DNA of 57,637 nucleotides from NCBI GenBank assembly GCA_944323445.1, contig CALUSM010000015.1, forward strand, positions 1-57,637. The letters run 5' to 3'. The notes beneath the pieces are model-generated. The model ran no database searches. It was not told where the DNA came from and saw only the letters and a program-made list of their open reading frames with translations. Numbering within the stretch: position 1 is the stretch's first letter; each line of letters begins with the position of its first letter. This DNA comes from an uncultured Bacteroidales bacterium (lineage in GTDB: Bacteria > Bacteroidota > Bacteroidia > Bacteroidales > UBA932). Below, piece by piece: positions 9,101-16,086 of this stretch. The position numbers and the translations under genes were made by a program.

Positions 9101-9358
9101 TCCGTCCACCTTTGTAACGCAGATACGGCGGATCTTGCCGTCCACGAGCATCTCGCAGGCTCCGCACTTGCCGATACCGCACTCCATGGTTCTCTTGCGG
9201 TGCTCAAGACTGAGGCTGTGTACCGGATAACCGGCCTGATGCAGGGCCGCCGCAACGGTCTGCCCTTTCTGTCCTATGATTGTTTTTCCCTCAAAAAGAA
9301 ATGACACTTGTTCTTCCGCAGGCACGGGAAGAATGGGATGAGTTGTTATGCGATACAT
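6116..9358 (-). CDS. Fused multi-cofactor amine/amino-acid dehydrogenase-like oxidoreductase
   Basis: A 1080-residue single chain joins parts that are separate subunits in sarcosine oxidase, opine/hydroxyproline dehydrogenase and HcnABC-type enzymes. In order: a [2Fe-2S] domain (Cys60, 65, 68, 80), a pyridine-nucleotide-disulfide-type FAD domain (GAGPAG 125-130), two ferredoxin-like clusters (Cys465/471/474/478 and Cys499/502/505/509), a BFD-like [2Fe-2S] domain (Cys610/612/646/651), and a DAO-type FAD domain (GGGMAG near 713-718, later NALGYGAEKFAHMLG and MRGHGFMLS). I infer that the DAO domain oxidises an imino or amino acid and passes electrons through the clusters to the second flavin. 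Substrate and acceptor are unknown. It is monocistronic, with its own promoter and terminator. Confidence 0.8.
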   Translation of the reverse strand: MYRITTHPILPVPAEEQVSFLFEGKTIIGQKGQTVAAALHQAGYPVHSLSLEHRKRTMECGIGKCGACEMLVDGKIRRICVTKVDGVREVARLSADSGFKGVLVTEKDGRVEEREVYKTTVAIIGAGPAGLAVREELLKEGVDCLVIDSNSEIGGQFLMQTHQFFFFEKEKRFGGMRGFDIARTLAGDSHEGIMLDSVVWDILEGKRLAVKNIATDKVFYVDTDELVIATGAVPFMPAFKNDDVPGVYTAAVVQRMMNTQFTLLGKNILTVGAGNIGYLTSYQAMQAGANVRMIIEGMPREGGFPVQANRVRRLGIPILTSHVLVEAVPNADHTGITGAIIAECENFKPIPGTERLIDGIDCINICTGLMPDNQLFVKGNAVFGRSCHGVGDSVRIGEGTSAVLRGRQCAYEILQNLGRRFNYDSYLQVSKEYIDSQQHPVRILQEPAMPSAKRAAAAPFVIMDCLYGFACNPCSFACKSGAITKSSTSTTPKIDYNKCIGCMQCVYQCPGLAIFGYDTRAGKLFLPIEYEVQEGSGVFLVDDNGRKVGEGVIEKIMLKPNKTNVARVKVAQLYDGGVLTDARGFIVKERYPAPVEMKPAPSVDGKTYICHCEDLTLERILELIGDRKTISADELKHISRLGMGPCRGKRCLPRAKSALRPYGIEVTGDFTPRAPMASLVELGNVINKAGAEKIVLPSGAVADGGKVGALVAGGGMAGSAVFRYLAEAGFAPVLVNKDRGSSWRNIAGGRPAFSLPALADIANHNLEIFRDLQQHANIDFRLIRYVNFAHDEATYRSLDAARAWSKAYMVDPKDFQKEISLYMRPGLDMYVAAQVTEDCWQATPGKTINAVRLIGRSHGGRILEETELVDVRKVGGEYEVLVRDSARRYTRFRTEIFVNALGYGAEKFAHMLGIETGLYPVKHQAFITKRLPLLGKEGAPLDMLIDRRHYKGFSAVYGQQLADTGQIIGCASPATDPAEAGKDLRINTQAFLEIASEVFSEWIPALKEVGIQATWAGYYVEPRYIVDPALGLFIGMRGHGFMLSQYIGKLYVDALLGRPVPEYFKDLALSGKGLSEQAFK

Positions 9359-9385
9359 ATTTAATGCAGGTTAGTGTTGTCGTTA

Positions 9386-9393
9386 CAAATTTA
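9386..9393 (-). promoter_or_regulatory. Promoter -7 box for the fused dehydrogenase
   Basis: Minus-strand TAAATTTG fits TAnnTTTG and lies 28 bp before the start codon. The upstream DNA is very AT-rich. A TTTG occurs further upstream but at shorter than usual spacing. Confidence 0.55.
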
Positions 9394-9461
9394 ATATTTT
9401 TTAAAAACAAATAAATTCTCACACGTTTTTTTTCATTCCCAATATGCCTTTTTGATTTGCC

Positions 9462-9469
9462 TACTTTTG
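9462..9469 (+). promoter_or_regulatory. Promoter -7 box for the DUF4493 lipoprotein gene
   Basis: TACTTTTG fits TAnnTTTG and lies 30 bp before ATG 9500. This supports the shorter start, because the longer reading from 9452 would begin upstream of the promoter box. Confidence 0.6.
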
Positions 9470-9499
9470 CATCCAGATTCAAACCTTAAAAGAAATTGT

Positions 9500-10588
9500 A
9501 TGAAACAGAGATTGTTGAAAAGGGTTGTCCTCCTGATGGCCGGAGCAGCGGTGCTCTCCGCCTGTATGGACAAAATGAAGGGAGATGCGTATATTTCTTT
9601 TACTCTGTCTTCCGACTACAGTTCCTATTCCATGAACCGGATGACGGGCAGACTCAAGTCCGGAGGAAACGGCCTGGTCCTGCCGGATACAAGCGAGTTC
9701 ATCCTGACAGTGACTGCCGAAAACGGAGAGACCATATATAAAGGTCCGTACGGAGAACGGCCGGATCCGATGCAGGTAAGTTCCGGCACATACGATGTCT
9801 CTCTTCATTCCATCGAGTTCAATGAACCGGCATTCGAGTCTCCCCTGTTCGGAGATTTCCGGACCGTAGTCCTGGCCAGCGGACAGACTATGTCCGTAGC
9901 TTTCGGCTGCACGCAGCTCAACTGCGGTATGAGGCTGGAGTTCAACGATTCATTCAGGGACCGTTTCTTCTCGTCCGATGTCTTCATAAGGTCCGACGGA
10001 TACTCGCTTGGCTATCCTTATACTGAGAGCCGCATCGCGTATTTCCAGCCCGGAATACTGAATGTGGTATGCGTCGAGGGAGATAAAGAGACCCCTATCG
10101 TCTCACGTCAGCTGAATGCGGCGGACATCCTTACGATAAGACTGTCCGCCTCTTCCGAGACCGGCGGATCTTTCTCCGTCAAGATAGACACAACCAGAAA
10201 CTGGATATTCGAGGACTTCACCCTAGGCAGCGGCAACGACGGCTCGTCAATGGAAAAAGCCCTCAAGGTCGCTGACCTGACCATGTTCCTCGGCGCAGAG
10301 GACGTCTGGGTATGCGGATACATCGTCGGAGGCGATGTCACGACAGCCAACGTAAAACTGGAGCCTCCGTTCTCCAAGGAAACACACCTGGCCATAGCCG
10401 ATAATGCCGGAGCATCCACCAGGGAAGAATGCGCAGGAGCCGAACTGCCGGAAGGGAGTGTCAGGGAGACGCTCAACCTGATCGACAATCCGGAAATTCT
10501 AGGTAAGAAAATATATGTCAAGGGCGACATCGAAAATTATTACGGCTATCCTGGCGTGAAAAATATCAAGGAATTCCAGCTTGAGTGA
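9500..10588 (+). CDS. DUF4493 / DUF6359 lipoprotein
   Basis: This 362-residue surface or periplasmic lipoprotein begins MKQRLLKRVVLLMAGAAVLSAC, with a clear lipobox LSAC. The region after it (about residues 30-230, with SEFILTVTAENGETIYKGPY and SGTYDVSLHS) fits DUF4493, a beta-rich Bacteroidota family. The C-terminal about 120 residues (EDVWVCGYIVGGD, then ILGKKIYVKGDIENYYG) fit the DUF6359 OB-like domain. DUF4493 proteins are often found with fimbria-like or cell-surface modules; no partner is adjacent. The role is unknown. The domain calls rest on recognised phrases and need a profile search. Confidence 0.75.
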   Translation: MKQRLLKRVVLLMAGAAVLSACMDKMKGDAYISFTLSSDYSSYSMNRMTGRLKSGGNGLVLPDTSEFILTVTAENGETIYKGPYGERPDPMQVSSGTYDVSLHSIEFNEPAFESPLFGDFRTVVLASGQTMSVAFGCTQLNCGMRLEFNDSFRDRFFSSDVFIRSDGYSLGYPYTESRIAYFQPGILNVVCVEGDKETPIVSRQLNAADILTIRLSASSETGGSFSVKIDTTRNWIFEDFTLGSGNDGSSMEKALKVADLTMFLGAEDVWVCGYIVGGDVTTANVKLEPPFSKETHLAIADNAGASTREECAGAELPEGSVRETLNLIDNPEILGKKIYVKGDIENYYGYPGVKNIKEFQLE

Positions 10589-10608
10589 CAGATTGACATA
10601 AAAAGGTC

Positions 10609-10616
10609 TATCTTTG
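10609..10616 (+). promoter_or_regulatory. Promoter -7 box for the nucleotide-sugar dehydrogenase gene
   Basis: TATCTTTG lies 22 bp before ATG 10639 and matches TAnnTTTG. A TTGACA-like stretch lies close upstream but at non-standard spacing. Confidence 0.6.
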
Positions 10617-10638
10617 CGGAGCATTAAAGAATGTCAAG

Positions 10639-11958
10639 ATGAAAGAACAGCTGCTTGAGAAAATAGAGAAAAGGCAGATAATTGCCGGAGTCGTGGGACT
10701 CGGCTATGTCGGACTGCCACTGGCGGTGGAGATTGCGCGTGCAGGCTTCCATACTGTAGGTTTCGATCTGCTGCAGGACAAGGTAAAGAAAATAAACAGC
10801 GGGGAGAACTACATAGCGGACGTGGATCCTGAAACGCTCAAGGCTCTGACCGGAAGCGGTATGCTGGAAGCCACAACAGATTTCAGCCGCATCACGGAAA
10901 CAGACTTCATCGCCATCTGCGTTCCGACCCCGCTTGACACCCACCAGCAGCCTGACCTTTCATACATAGAACACTCCTCAATCCAGATAGCCGGATATCT
11001 TAAAAAAGATACGATGGTGGTGCTCGAGTCCACAACTTTTCCGGGCACCACCACCGGTATCGTCAGGCCACTGCTTGAGAAAGGCTCCGAACTCACCTGC
11101 GGTAAGGACTTCTACCTGGCTTTTTCTCCCGAGAGGGTGGACCCCGGCAACATCAGCTACAAGACAGGCAATACGCCCAAGATTGTCGGAGCGCTCGGCA
11201 AAGATGCGGAAGAGGTCATCTGCACGATGTACAGGTCCTTCCTGAAAGGCGGAGTCCATCCGGTGTCGTCTCCGGAGATAGCCGAGATGGAGAAGATACT
11301 TGAGAACACATACCGCAATATCAATATAGGCCTGATCAACGAAATGGCCATGCTGTGCGAGCGGATGGGCATCAACATCTGGGAAGTAATCGACGCAGCC
11401 GGCACCAAACCATACGGTTTCCAGGCATTCTACCCCGGTCCCGGACTCGGCGGCCACTGCATTCCCCTGGACCCGTACTATCTCAGCTGGAAAGTGCGGG
11501 AATACGCTTTCCACACATCCATGATAGAGACATCAATGATGATTAACGACAGGATGCCGGAATACTGTGTACAGAGAGTCTCAAATATCCTGAATGATTT
11601 CTCGAAATCCCTGAAAGGCTCAAAGGTGCTTGTGCTGGGAGTGGCATACAAGGCAGATATAGATGACTGCCGTGAAAGTCCGGCCATAAGAGTCATCAAC
11701 GTACTGCGCAAGAAAGGAGCGGAAGTCCTGTTCTACGACCCCTTCGTCAAAGAATACAGAGATAAAAAAGACGGGGAAATATATTCAGGAGAGCCGTTCC
11801 TGACAGAGACACTGCTCGGCAGCGCCGATATCGTGGTGATAACCACAGCCCACAGCTGCGTCGACTATGAGCTTGTCCAGCGCAGCTCCCGCATAGTGTT
11901 CGATACCAGGAACGCGATGAGGAATGTCGCCGACAGAGACAATATCGTGCTGCTGTAA
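10639..11958 (+). CDS. UDP-glucose/UDP-N-acetylhexosamine 6-dehydrogenase family protein
   Basis: A 439-residue NAD+-dependent enzyme that oxidises the C6 of a nucleotide sugar to a uronic acid for surface polysaccharide. The Rossmann motif GLGYVG is at residues 20-25 and the catalytic cysteine is Cys274 in GGHCIPLDPYY. SPERVDPGN and VLGVAYKADIDDCRESPA are also typical. The overall pattern (THQQPDLSYIE, FLKGGVHPVSSPEIAEMEKILENTYRNINIGL) is nearer to WbpA/UDP-GlcNAc dehydrogenases than to UDP-glucose dehydrogenases, but the substrate cannot be fixed from sequence. It is a lone gene with its own promoter; no glycan cluster surrounds it. Confidence 0.9.
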   Translation: MKEQLLEKIEKRQIIAGVVGLGYVGLPLAVEIARAGFHTVGFDLLQDKVKKINSGENYIADVDPETLKALTGSGMLEATTDFSRITETDFIAICVPTPLDTHQQPDLSYIEHSSIQIAGYLKKDTMVVLESTTFPGTTTGIVRPLLEKGSELTCGKDFYLAFSPERVDPGNISYKTGNTPKIVGALGKDAEEVICTMYRSFLKGGVHPVSSPEIAEMEKILENTYRNINIGLINEMAMLCERMGINIWEVIDAAGTKPYGFQAFYPGPGLGGHCIPLDPYYLSWKVREYAFHTSMIETSMMINDRMPEYCVQRVSNILNDFSKSLKGSKVLVLGVAYKADIDDCRESPAIRVINVLRKKGAEVLFYDPFVKEYRDKKDGEIYSGEPFLTETLLGSADIVVITTAHSCVDYELVQRSSRIVFDTRNAMRNVADRDNIVLL

Positions 11959-11966
11959 CCGTCCGT

Positions 11967-12092
11967 CTACACCAGTATCATAGCCACCACACATATCGAT
12001 ATTATCGACAGTACGCTGATTATTGTCATCATGTAGCCTTTCTTTTCTGATTTGAAATCTTTTGCCATAAGCCTGCTTTCCATTTTATCCAT
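11967..12092 (-). CDS. Small single-helix membrane protein (41 aa)
   Basis: A minus-strand frame of 41 codons plus TAG begins MDKMESRLMAKDFKSEKKGY, a charged head rich in Lys, and ends in a hydrophobic helix of about 20 residues (MMTIISVLSIISICVVAMIL). This is the usual shape of a small inner-membrane protein with a cytosolic N-terminus. The start is preceded by A-rich DNA, as is common in this phylum. It fills the gap between two real genes, downstream of the terminator of the helicase gene. No family is recognised. It may be a chance frame. Confidence 0.4.
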   Translation of the reverse strand: MDKMESRLMAKDFKSEKKGYMMTIISVLSIISICVVAMILV

Positions 12093-12162
12093 AGTTGTTC
12101 GTTTTATTGGTGACAGGTTCAATGTTCAGACTCCGCATTTGTGACACGTTTCTATAAAAATT

Positions 12163-12202
12163 CACCGGGCCGCAATCCTTCAGATCGGACGCGGCCCGGC
12201 TA
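12163..12202 (-). terminator. GC-rich hairpin after the UvrD/PcrA gene
   Basis: The arms CCGGGCCGC and GCGGCCCGG pair perfectly, and on the minus strand the stem is followed by GAATTTTTATAG. It lies about 60 bp beyond the helicase stop codon. On the plus strand no T-run follows. Confidence 0.6.
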
Positions 12203-12264
12203 CTTAACCTAAACTTAAACTATGAAAAACTTCGATTAATTTACTTACAACATCCGTGCCAAAC

Positions 12265-14625
12265 TTATATTTTCTGAAGTCTGGCATACTTTAAAAGTAA
12301 AGTTTTTTCACCTCCGGCATCAAAACGGACCACCGCCTTGGTGTCACTGCCTGATCCGGACAATGAAATGACAGTTCCTGAACCGAAACGGTCATGTCGG
12401 ACCCGGTCCCCTCCCGCCACACTCATATCTCCGACTGTGACCTGCTGGACAGCTGGAGATTCGACCGCATGCGCAGTCCTGCCGGTTTCCGAGGAGGAGA
12501 GCTTACGCAGCCGGGACATATCCGGCACAGTACTCACCTGCTCCCGCGCGGAATACTGTCTTATTCCGGGCACACTGCGGCCGGCCACTGGAAAATCCAC
12601 GTCGTCATCCCAATCGCCGGAGCCTGCCGCCGCCGAGTAGTCCTCCACCGTTCCGTCCAGATACTGCGGGCTGATCTCCTTGAGGAAACGGCTCGGACGA
12701 CAGGCCGATGTCTTTCCGTTGAGGAAACGGCTTCCGGCATAGGATACCGTAACGGCCTTCTCAGCCCTGGTCAGGGCCACATAGAACAGCCTGCGCTCCT
12801 CCTCCACCGAATCCTCGCTCCCGCCGGACATTGACGACGGAAAGAGATTCTCTTCCATTCCTGAAATATAGACATACGGAAACTCCAGTCCCTTAGATGC
12901 ATGGACGGTCATCAGCCTGACTCGGTTGTTCTCATCCTCCTCGTCAGCATTGTCAGCATCCGTAAGGAGGGCCACATTTTCCATATACGACTCAAGAGAC
13001 GGCTTCTTTCCATACTCTCCCGACTGCTCTGCAGCCTCGGTCTCCTGTTCTACAAATTCCTTGACACCTCCCAGCAGCTCCGTAACATTGCCCAGGGCGG
13101 AGACACCCTCCACGGAAAGATCGGCACGGAGAGACGGCAGATATCCCGATGTCTCCGCAACCGCGACCGCCAGAGTATATGCGTCATCACTGTCCAGGCG
13201 GGCAGCAAATCCGTCTATCATGCTGACAAAAGCCCTTAGACGTCCGGCCGCCGCATCCTTGATATCATAGCGTTCCAGATTGCCTTGACAGCACATATCC
13301 CAGAGAGACAGTCCCGTAGCAGCCGCCCCGTCAGAAAGACGGGTCAGTGACGTCTGCCCTATTCCCCGTGCCGGCACATTGACTATCCTGCGGAATGCCT
13401 CATTGTCATTGTGATTGAGGACCAGCCTGAGATAAGCCAGCATATTCTTGACCTCCTTGCGCTCATAGAAAGAGTGTCCGGCATATATTACATAAGGTAT
13501 GTTCCTGCGCCGCAGAGCCTCTTCCAGGGCCCTGGACTGTGAGTTGGTGCGGTAAAGGACGGCGAACGAATCGTATGAGGCCTTGGACGAATAAATACGG
13601 CGCATGATGGAGGAGACTATTGACGACGCCTCGTCCTGCTCATTGTAGGCCTTCAGCAGCTCAATCTTCTCGCCGCGTTCGCCTTCCGAGAAGCACTCCT
13701 TCTTGAGACGGTTGCGGTTATGAGCTATTACCGAGTTGGCAGCGTTGACTATTGTCTGGGTGGAACGGTAATTCTGCTCCAGGCGGAATTCCTTCGCCTC
13801 CGGATAATCCCGCTTGAAATTGAGGATGTTCTGAATCCTTGCCCCACGGAAAGCGTATATGCTCTGGGAATCGTCGCCCACTACCGTGAGATTGCGGCTT
13901 TCCTTAGCAAGGAGATTTACTATCCGGTACTGGGCCAGGTTGGTGTCCTGGTACTCGTCCACCAGAATATGTGAGACGGCCCTCCTGAGACTGTCGGCCA
14001 CCTCGGGATACCGGTTCAGCAGGATATTGGTATACAGCAGGATATCATCAAAATCCATCACTCCCTCCCGGTGGCATTTCTCCGAATACAGCTTGTATAC
14101 ATCGCATATCCGTCCCTTGCGCATCTGCATGTCCCTTCGTATGGCCTCGTGATGATTCATATAGGCTTCTGCGGTAACAAGATAGTTTTTCGCGGCGGAT
14201 ATGCGCGAGAGGACCTCCCCCGGCTTGTAAACCTTGTCATCCAGCTGGAGTTCCTTTATGCACATCTTCACCGCGTTTTTCGCGTCCGAGGCGTCATATA
14301 TCGTGAAAGCTTTCGGAAATCCCAGCAAGTCGGCATACTCCCGGAGAATCCGGGCAAATATGGAATGGAACGTGCCCATCCACAGACGGCGCGAGCGGTC
14401 CCGGCCGACTATAACGGCGATACGCTCCTTCATCTCCCTGGCCGCCTTGTTGGTGAAAGTGAGGGCCATAATGGAGGAAGGCTCGATACCCGACTCAATC
14501 AGGGACGCAATCTTCCACGTAAGCACGCGGGTTTTCCCGGAACCGGCTCCGGCGATGATTATAGAAGCTCCGTCAGCACATCTAACTGCCTCTTGCTGAA
14601 CGCTGTTCAATCCCGACAAATTCAT
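12265..14625 (-). CDS. UvrD/PcrA-type superfamily 1 DNA helicase
   Basis: A 786-residue ATP-dependent 3'-5' helicase of DNA repair and replication. Walker A is GAGSGKT (residues 26-32). ALTFTNKAAREMKERI (motif Ia) follows, then ILVDEYQDTN (Walker B), VVGDDSQSIYAFRGA (motif III region), QNYRSTQTIVNAAN (motif IV) and the C-terminal MTVHASKGLEFPYVYISGMEE and LFYVALTRAEKAV. The length and the long tail ending in a Tudor-like segment (VGDRVRHDRFGSGTVISL, about residues 730-770) fit PcrA/UvrD rather than Rep. The transcript starts from a TAGATTTG box at 14651-14658, divergent from nqr. Confidence 0.92.
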   Translation of the reverse strand: MNLSGLNSVQQEAVRCADGASIIIAGAGSGKTRVLTWKIASLIESGIEPSSIMALTFTNKAAREMKERIAVIVGRDRSRRLWMGTFHSIFARILREYADLLGFPKAFTIYDASDAKNAVKMCIKELQLDDKVYKPGEVLSRISAAKNYLVTAEAYMNHHEAIRRDMQMRKGRICDVYKLYSEKCHREGVMDFDDILLYTNILLNRYPEVADSLRRAVSHILVDEYQDTNLAQYRIVNLLAKESRNLTVVGDDSQSIYAFRGARIQNILNFKRDYPEAKEFRLEQNYRSTQTIVNAANSVIAHNRNRLKKECFSEGERGEKIELLKAYNEQDEASSIVSSIMRRIYSSKASYDSFAVLYRTNSQSRALEEALRRRNIPYVIYAGHSFYERKEVKNMLAYLRLVLNHNDNEAFRRIVNVPARGIGQTSLTRLSDGAAATGLSLWDMCCQGNLERYDIKDAAAGRLRAFVSMIDGFAARLDSDDAYTLAVAVAETSGYLPSLRADLSVEGVSALGNVTELLGGVKEFVEQETEAAEQSGEYGKKPSLESYMENVALLTDADNADEEDENNRVRLMTVHASKGLEFPYVYISGMEENLFPSSMSGGSEDSVEEERRLFYVALTRAEKAVTVSYAGSRFLNGKTSACRPSRFLKEISPQYLDGTVEDYSAAAGSGDWDDDVDFPVAGRSVPGIRQYSAREQVSTVPDMSRLRKLSSSETGRTAHAVESPAVQQVTVGDMSVAGGDRVRHDRFGSGTVISLSGSGSDTKAVVRFDAGGEKTLLLKYARLQKI

Positions 14626-14650
14626 ATTGCATTCTTTTTAATTTTCAGCG

Positions 14651-14658
14651 CAAATCTA
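14651..14658 (-). promoter_or_regulatory. Promoter -7 box for the helicase gene
   Basis: Minus-strand TAGATTTG lies 26 bp before the helicase ATG and about 14 bp from the divergent nqr box. The two promoters therefore sit back to back. Confidence 0.6.
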
Positions 14659-14671
14659 CAAAAGTTTTATC

Positions 14672-14679
14672 TATATTTG
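14672..14679 (+). promoter_or_regulatory. Promoter -7 box for the nqr operon
   Basis: TATATTTG lies 29 bp before nqrA ATG and matches TAnnTTTG. The six nqr genes that follow have short gaps and no further strong promoter box, so this is probably the operon promoter. Confidence 0.6.
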
Positions 14680-14707
14680 CAGCCAAATTTACTTTATATA
14701 ATAGGTT

Positions 14708-16081
14708 ATGGTTGACTATATAAAATTGAAACAAGGGCTCGATATACCTGTCGAGGGTGTACCGTCTGCCCAGATCCTCAAGAGTATAGTTTCTGAGACA
14801 GTCGCTGTCAAACCTACCGATTTCAAAGGCCTTATCCCGAAGCTCACAGTCAAGGAAGGAGATGCCGTAAAGGCAGGCTCGCCTCTTTTCGTGGACAAAA
14901 AGAGACCTGAGGTGAAATTCACCTCTCCGGTAAGCGGCACTGTAACAGAAATTGTCAGAGGAGAGAAGAGAAAACTTCTCGAAGTCAGAGTAAAGGCTGA
15001 CCCGAAGACGGAATACGCCGAGTTCAATCTTCCCAAGCCCGAGGCTATCACTGCTGAGCAGGCGACATCCGCCCTTCTTGAAAGCGGACTGTGGCCCTGC
15101 ATCAAGCAGCGTCCCTACGGTATTGTTCCCAATCCGGAAGTACGTCCTAAAGCCGTTTACATCTCCGGATTCGACACAGCTCCGCTGGCCGCTGATTATG
15201 ATTTCATACTCAAGGACGAGGTAGAGAATATCCAGACAGCCATCAACGTGCTTGCCAGGATAACGCCTAAAATCCACTTCGGCTTATGCGCAAGAACCCA
15301 CGCCAGCTCTCCTTTCCACAAGCTCTCCGGAGTAGAGTTCCACATCTTCGACGGACCTCACCCCGCAGGTAACGTGGGCGTGCAGATCAACCACGTCTGC
15401 CCCATCAACAAGGGTGACCTCGTCTGGACAGTCAATCTCCAGCTGCTGGCCATCATGGGCCGTTTCTTCAACACCGGCAAGGTAGACATGCGCAAGACAG
15501 TGGCCGTCGGAGGCCCCCGCGTAAGCAACCCCGGATACATCAAGTGCATCAGCGGCATGTGCCTTAGCAACATCTCCGACATGGTCAACGACAACGTGGA
15601 GAAGCTCCAGCAGGGCTGCCCCGTCCGCTACATCAGCGGCAACATCCTCACCGGCACCAACGTCGGCAAGGACGGATACCTCGGCTTCTACGATGACTGC
15701 ATCTCTCTGATAACCGAAGGCACCTACTACGAGACATTCGGATGGGCCAAGCCTTTCAGGACCAAGAAGTACAGTTTCGCATCCACCTATTTCTCCTGGC
15801 TCACCCCCAAGAAGAGATACAAGATGGACTCCAACCTCAACGGAGGCGTGAGAGCTTTCGTAATGACCAACAAGTACGCCCAGGTGTTCCCCATGAACAT
15901 CTATCCCGTGTACCTGCTCAAGGCCATCCTCGCCGAGGACATCGACAAGATGGAGCAGCTCGGCATCTACGAGGTGGTCGAGGAGGACTTCGCCCTCTGC
16001 GAATACATTGACCCTTCGAAGATAGACATCCAGGCTATCGTATCCAAGGGTATTGACCTCATGATTAAAGAAATGGCATAA
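14708..16081 (+). CDS. nqrA: Na+-translocating NADH:quinone reductase subunit A
   Basis: The peripheral cytosolic subunit of Na+-NQR, linked to quinone binding in this six-subunit sodium pump. The 457 residues match the family length and begin MVDYIKLKQGLDIPVEGVP. Typical blocks are LTVKEGDAVKAGSPLFVDK (biotinyl-lipoyl-like fold, about residues 48-66), YISGFDTAPLAADYDF, VGVQINHVCPI and YISGNILTGTN. It is the first gene of a complete nqrABCDEF operon and ends 5 bp before nqrB. Confidence 0.95.
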   Translation: MVDYIKLKQGLDIPVEGVPSAQILKSIVSETVAVKPTDFKGLIPKLTVKEGDAVKAGSPLFVDKKRPEVKFTSPVSGTVTEIVRGEKRKLLEVRVKADPKTEYAEFNLPKPEAITAEQATSALLESGLWPCIKQRPYGIVPNPEVRPKAVYISGFDTAPLAADYDFILKDEVENIQTAINVLARITPKIHFGLCARTHASSPFHKLSGVEFHIFDGPHPAGNVGVQINHVCPINKGDLVWTVNLQLLAIMGRFFNTGKVDMRKTVAVGGPRVSNPGYIKCISGMCLSNISDMVNDNVEKLQQGCPVRYISGNILTGTNVGKDGYLGFYDDCISLITEGTYYETFGWAKPFRTKKYSFASTYFSWLTPKKRYKMDSNLNGGVRAFVMTNKYAQVFPMNIYPVYLLKAILAEDIDKMEQLGIYEVVEEDFALCEYIDPSKIDIQAIVSKGIDLMIKEMA

Positions 16082-16086
16082 GCAAT

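Noticed and set aside
9359..9461. Possible riboswitch ahead of the fused dehydrogenase gene
   Set aside because: The leader is short and AT-rich with no conserved aptamer motif that I can recognise.
12227..12244. Five-codon frame ATG AAA AAC TTC GAT TAA as a gene
   Set aside because: Too short to be called a gene; reported only as a leader-like observation.
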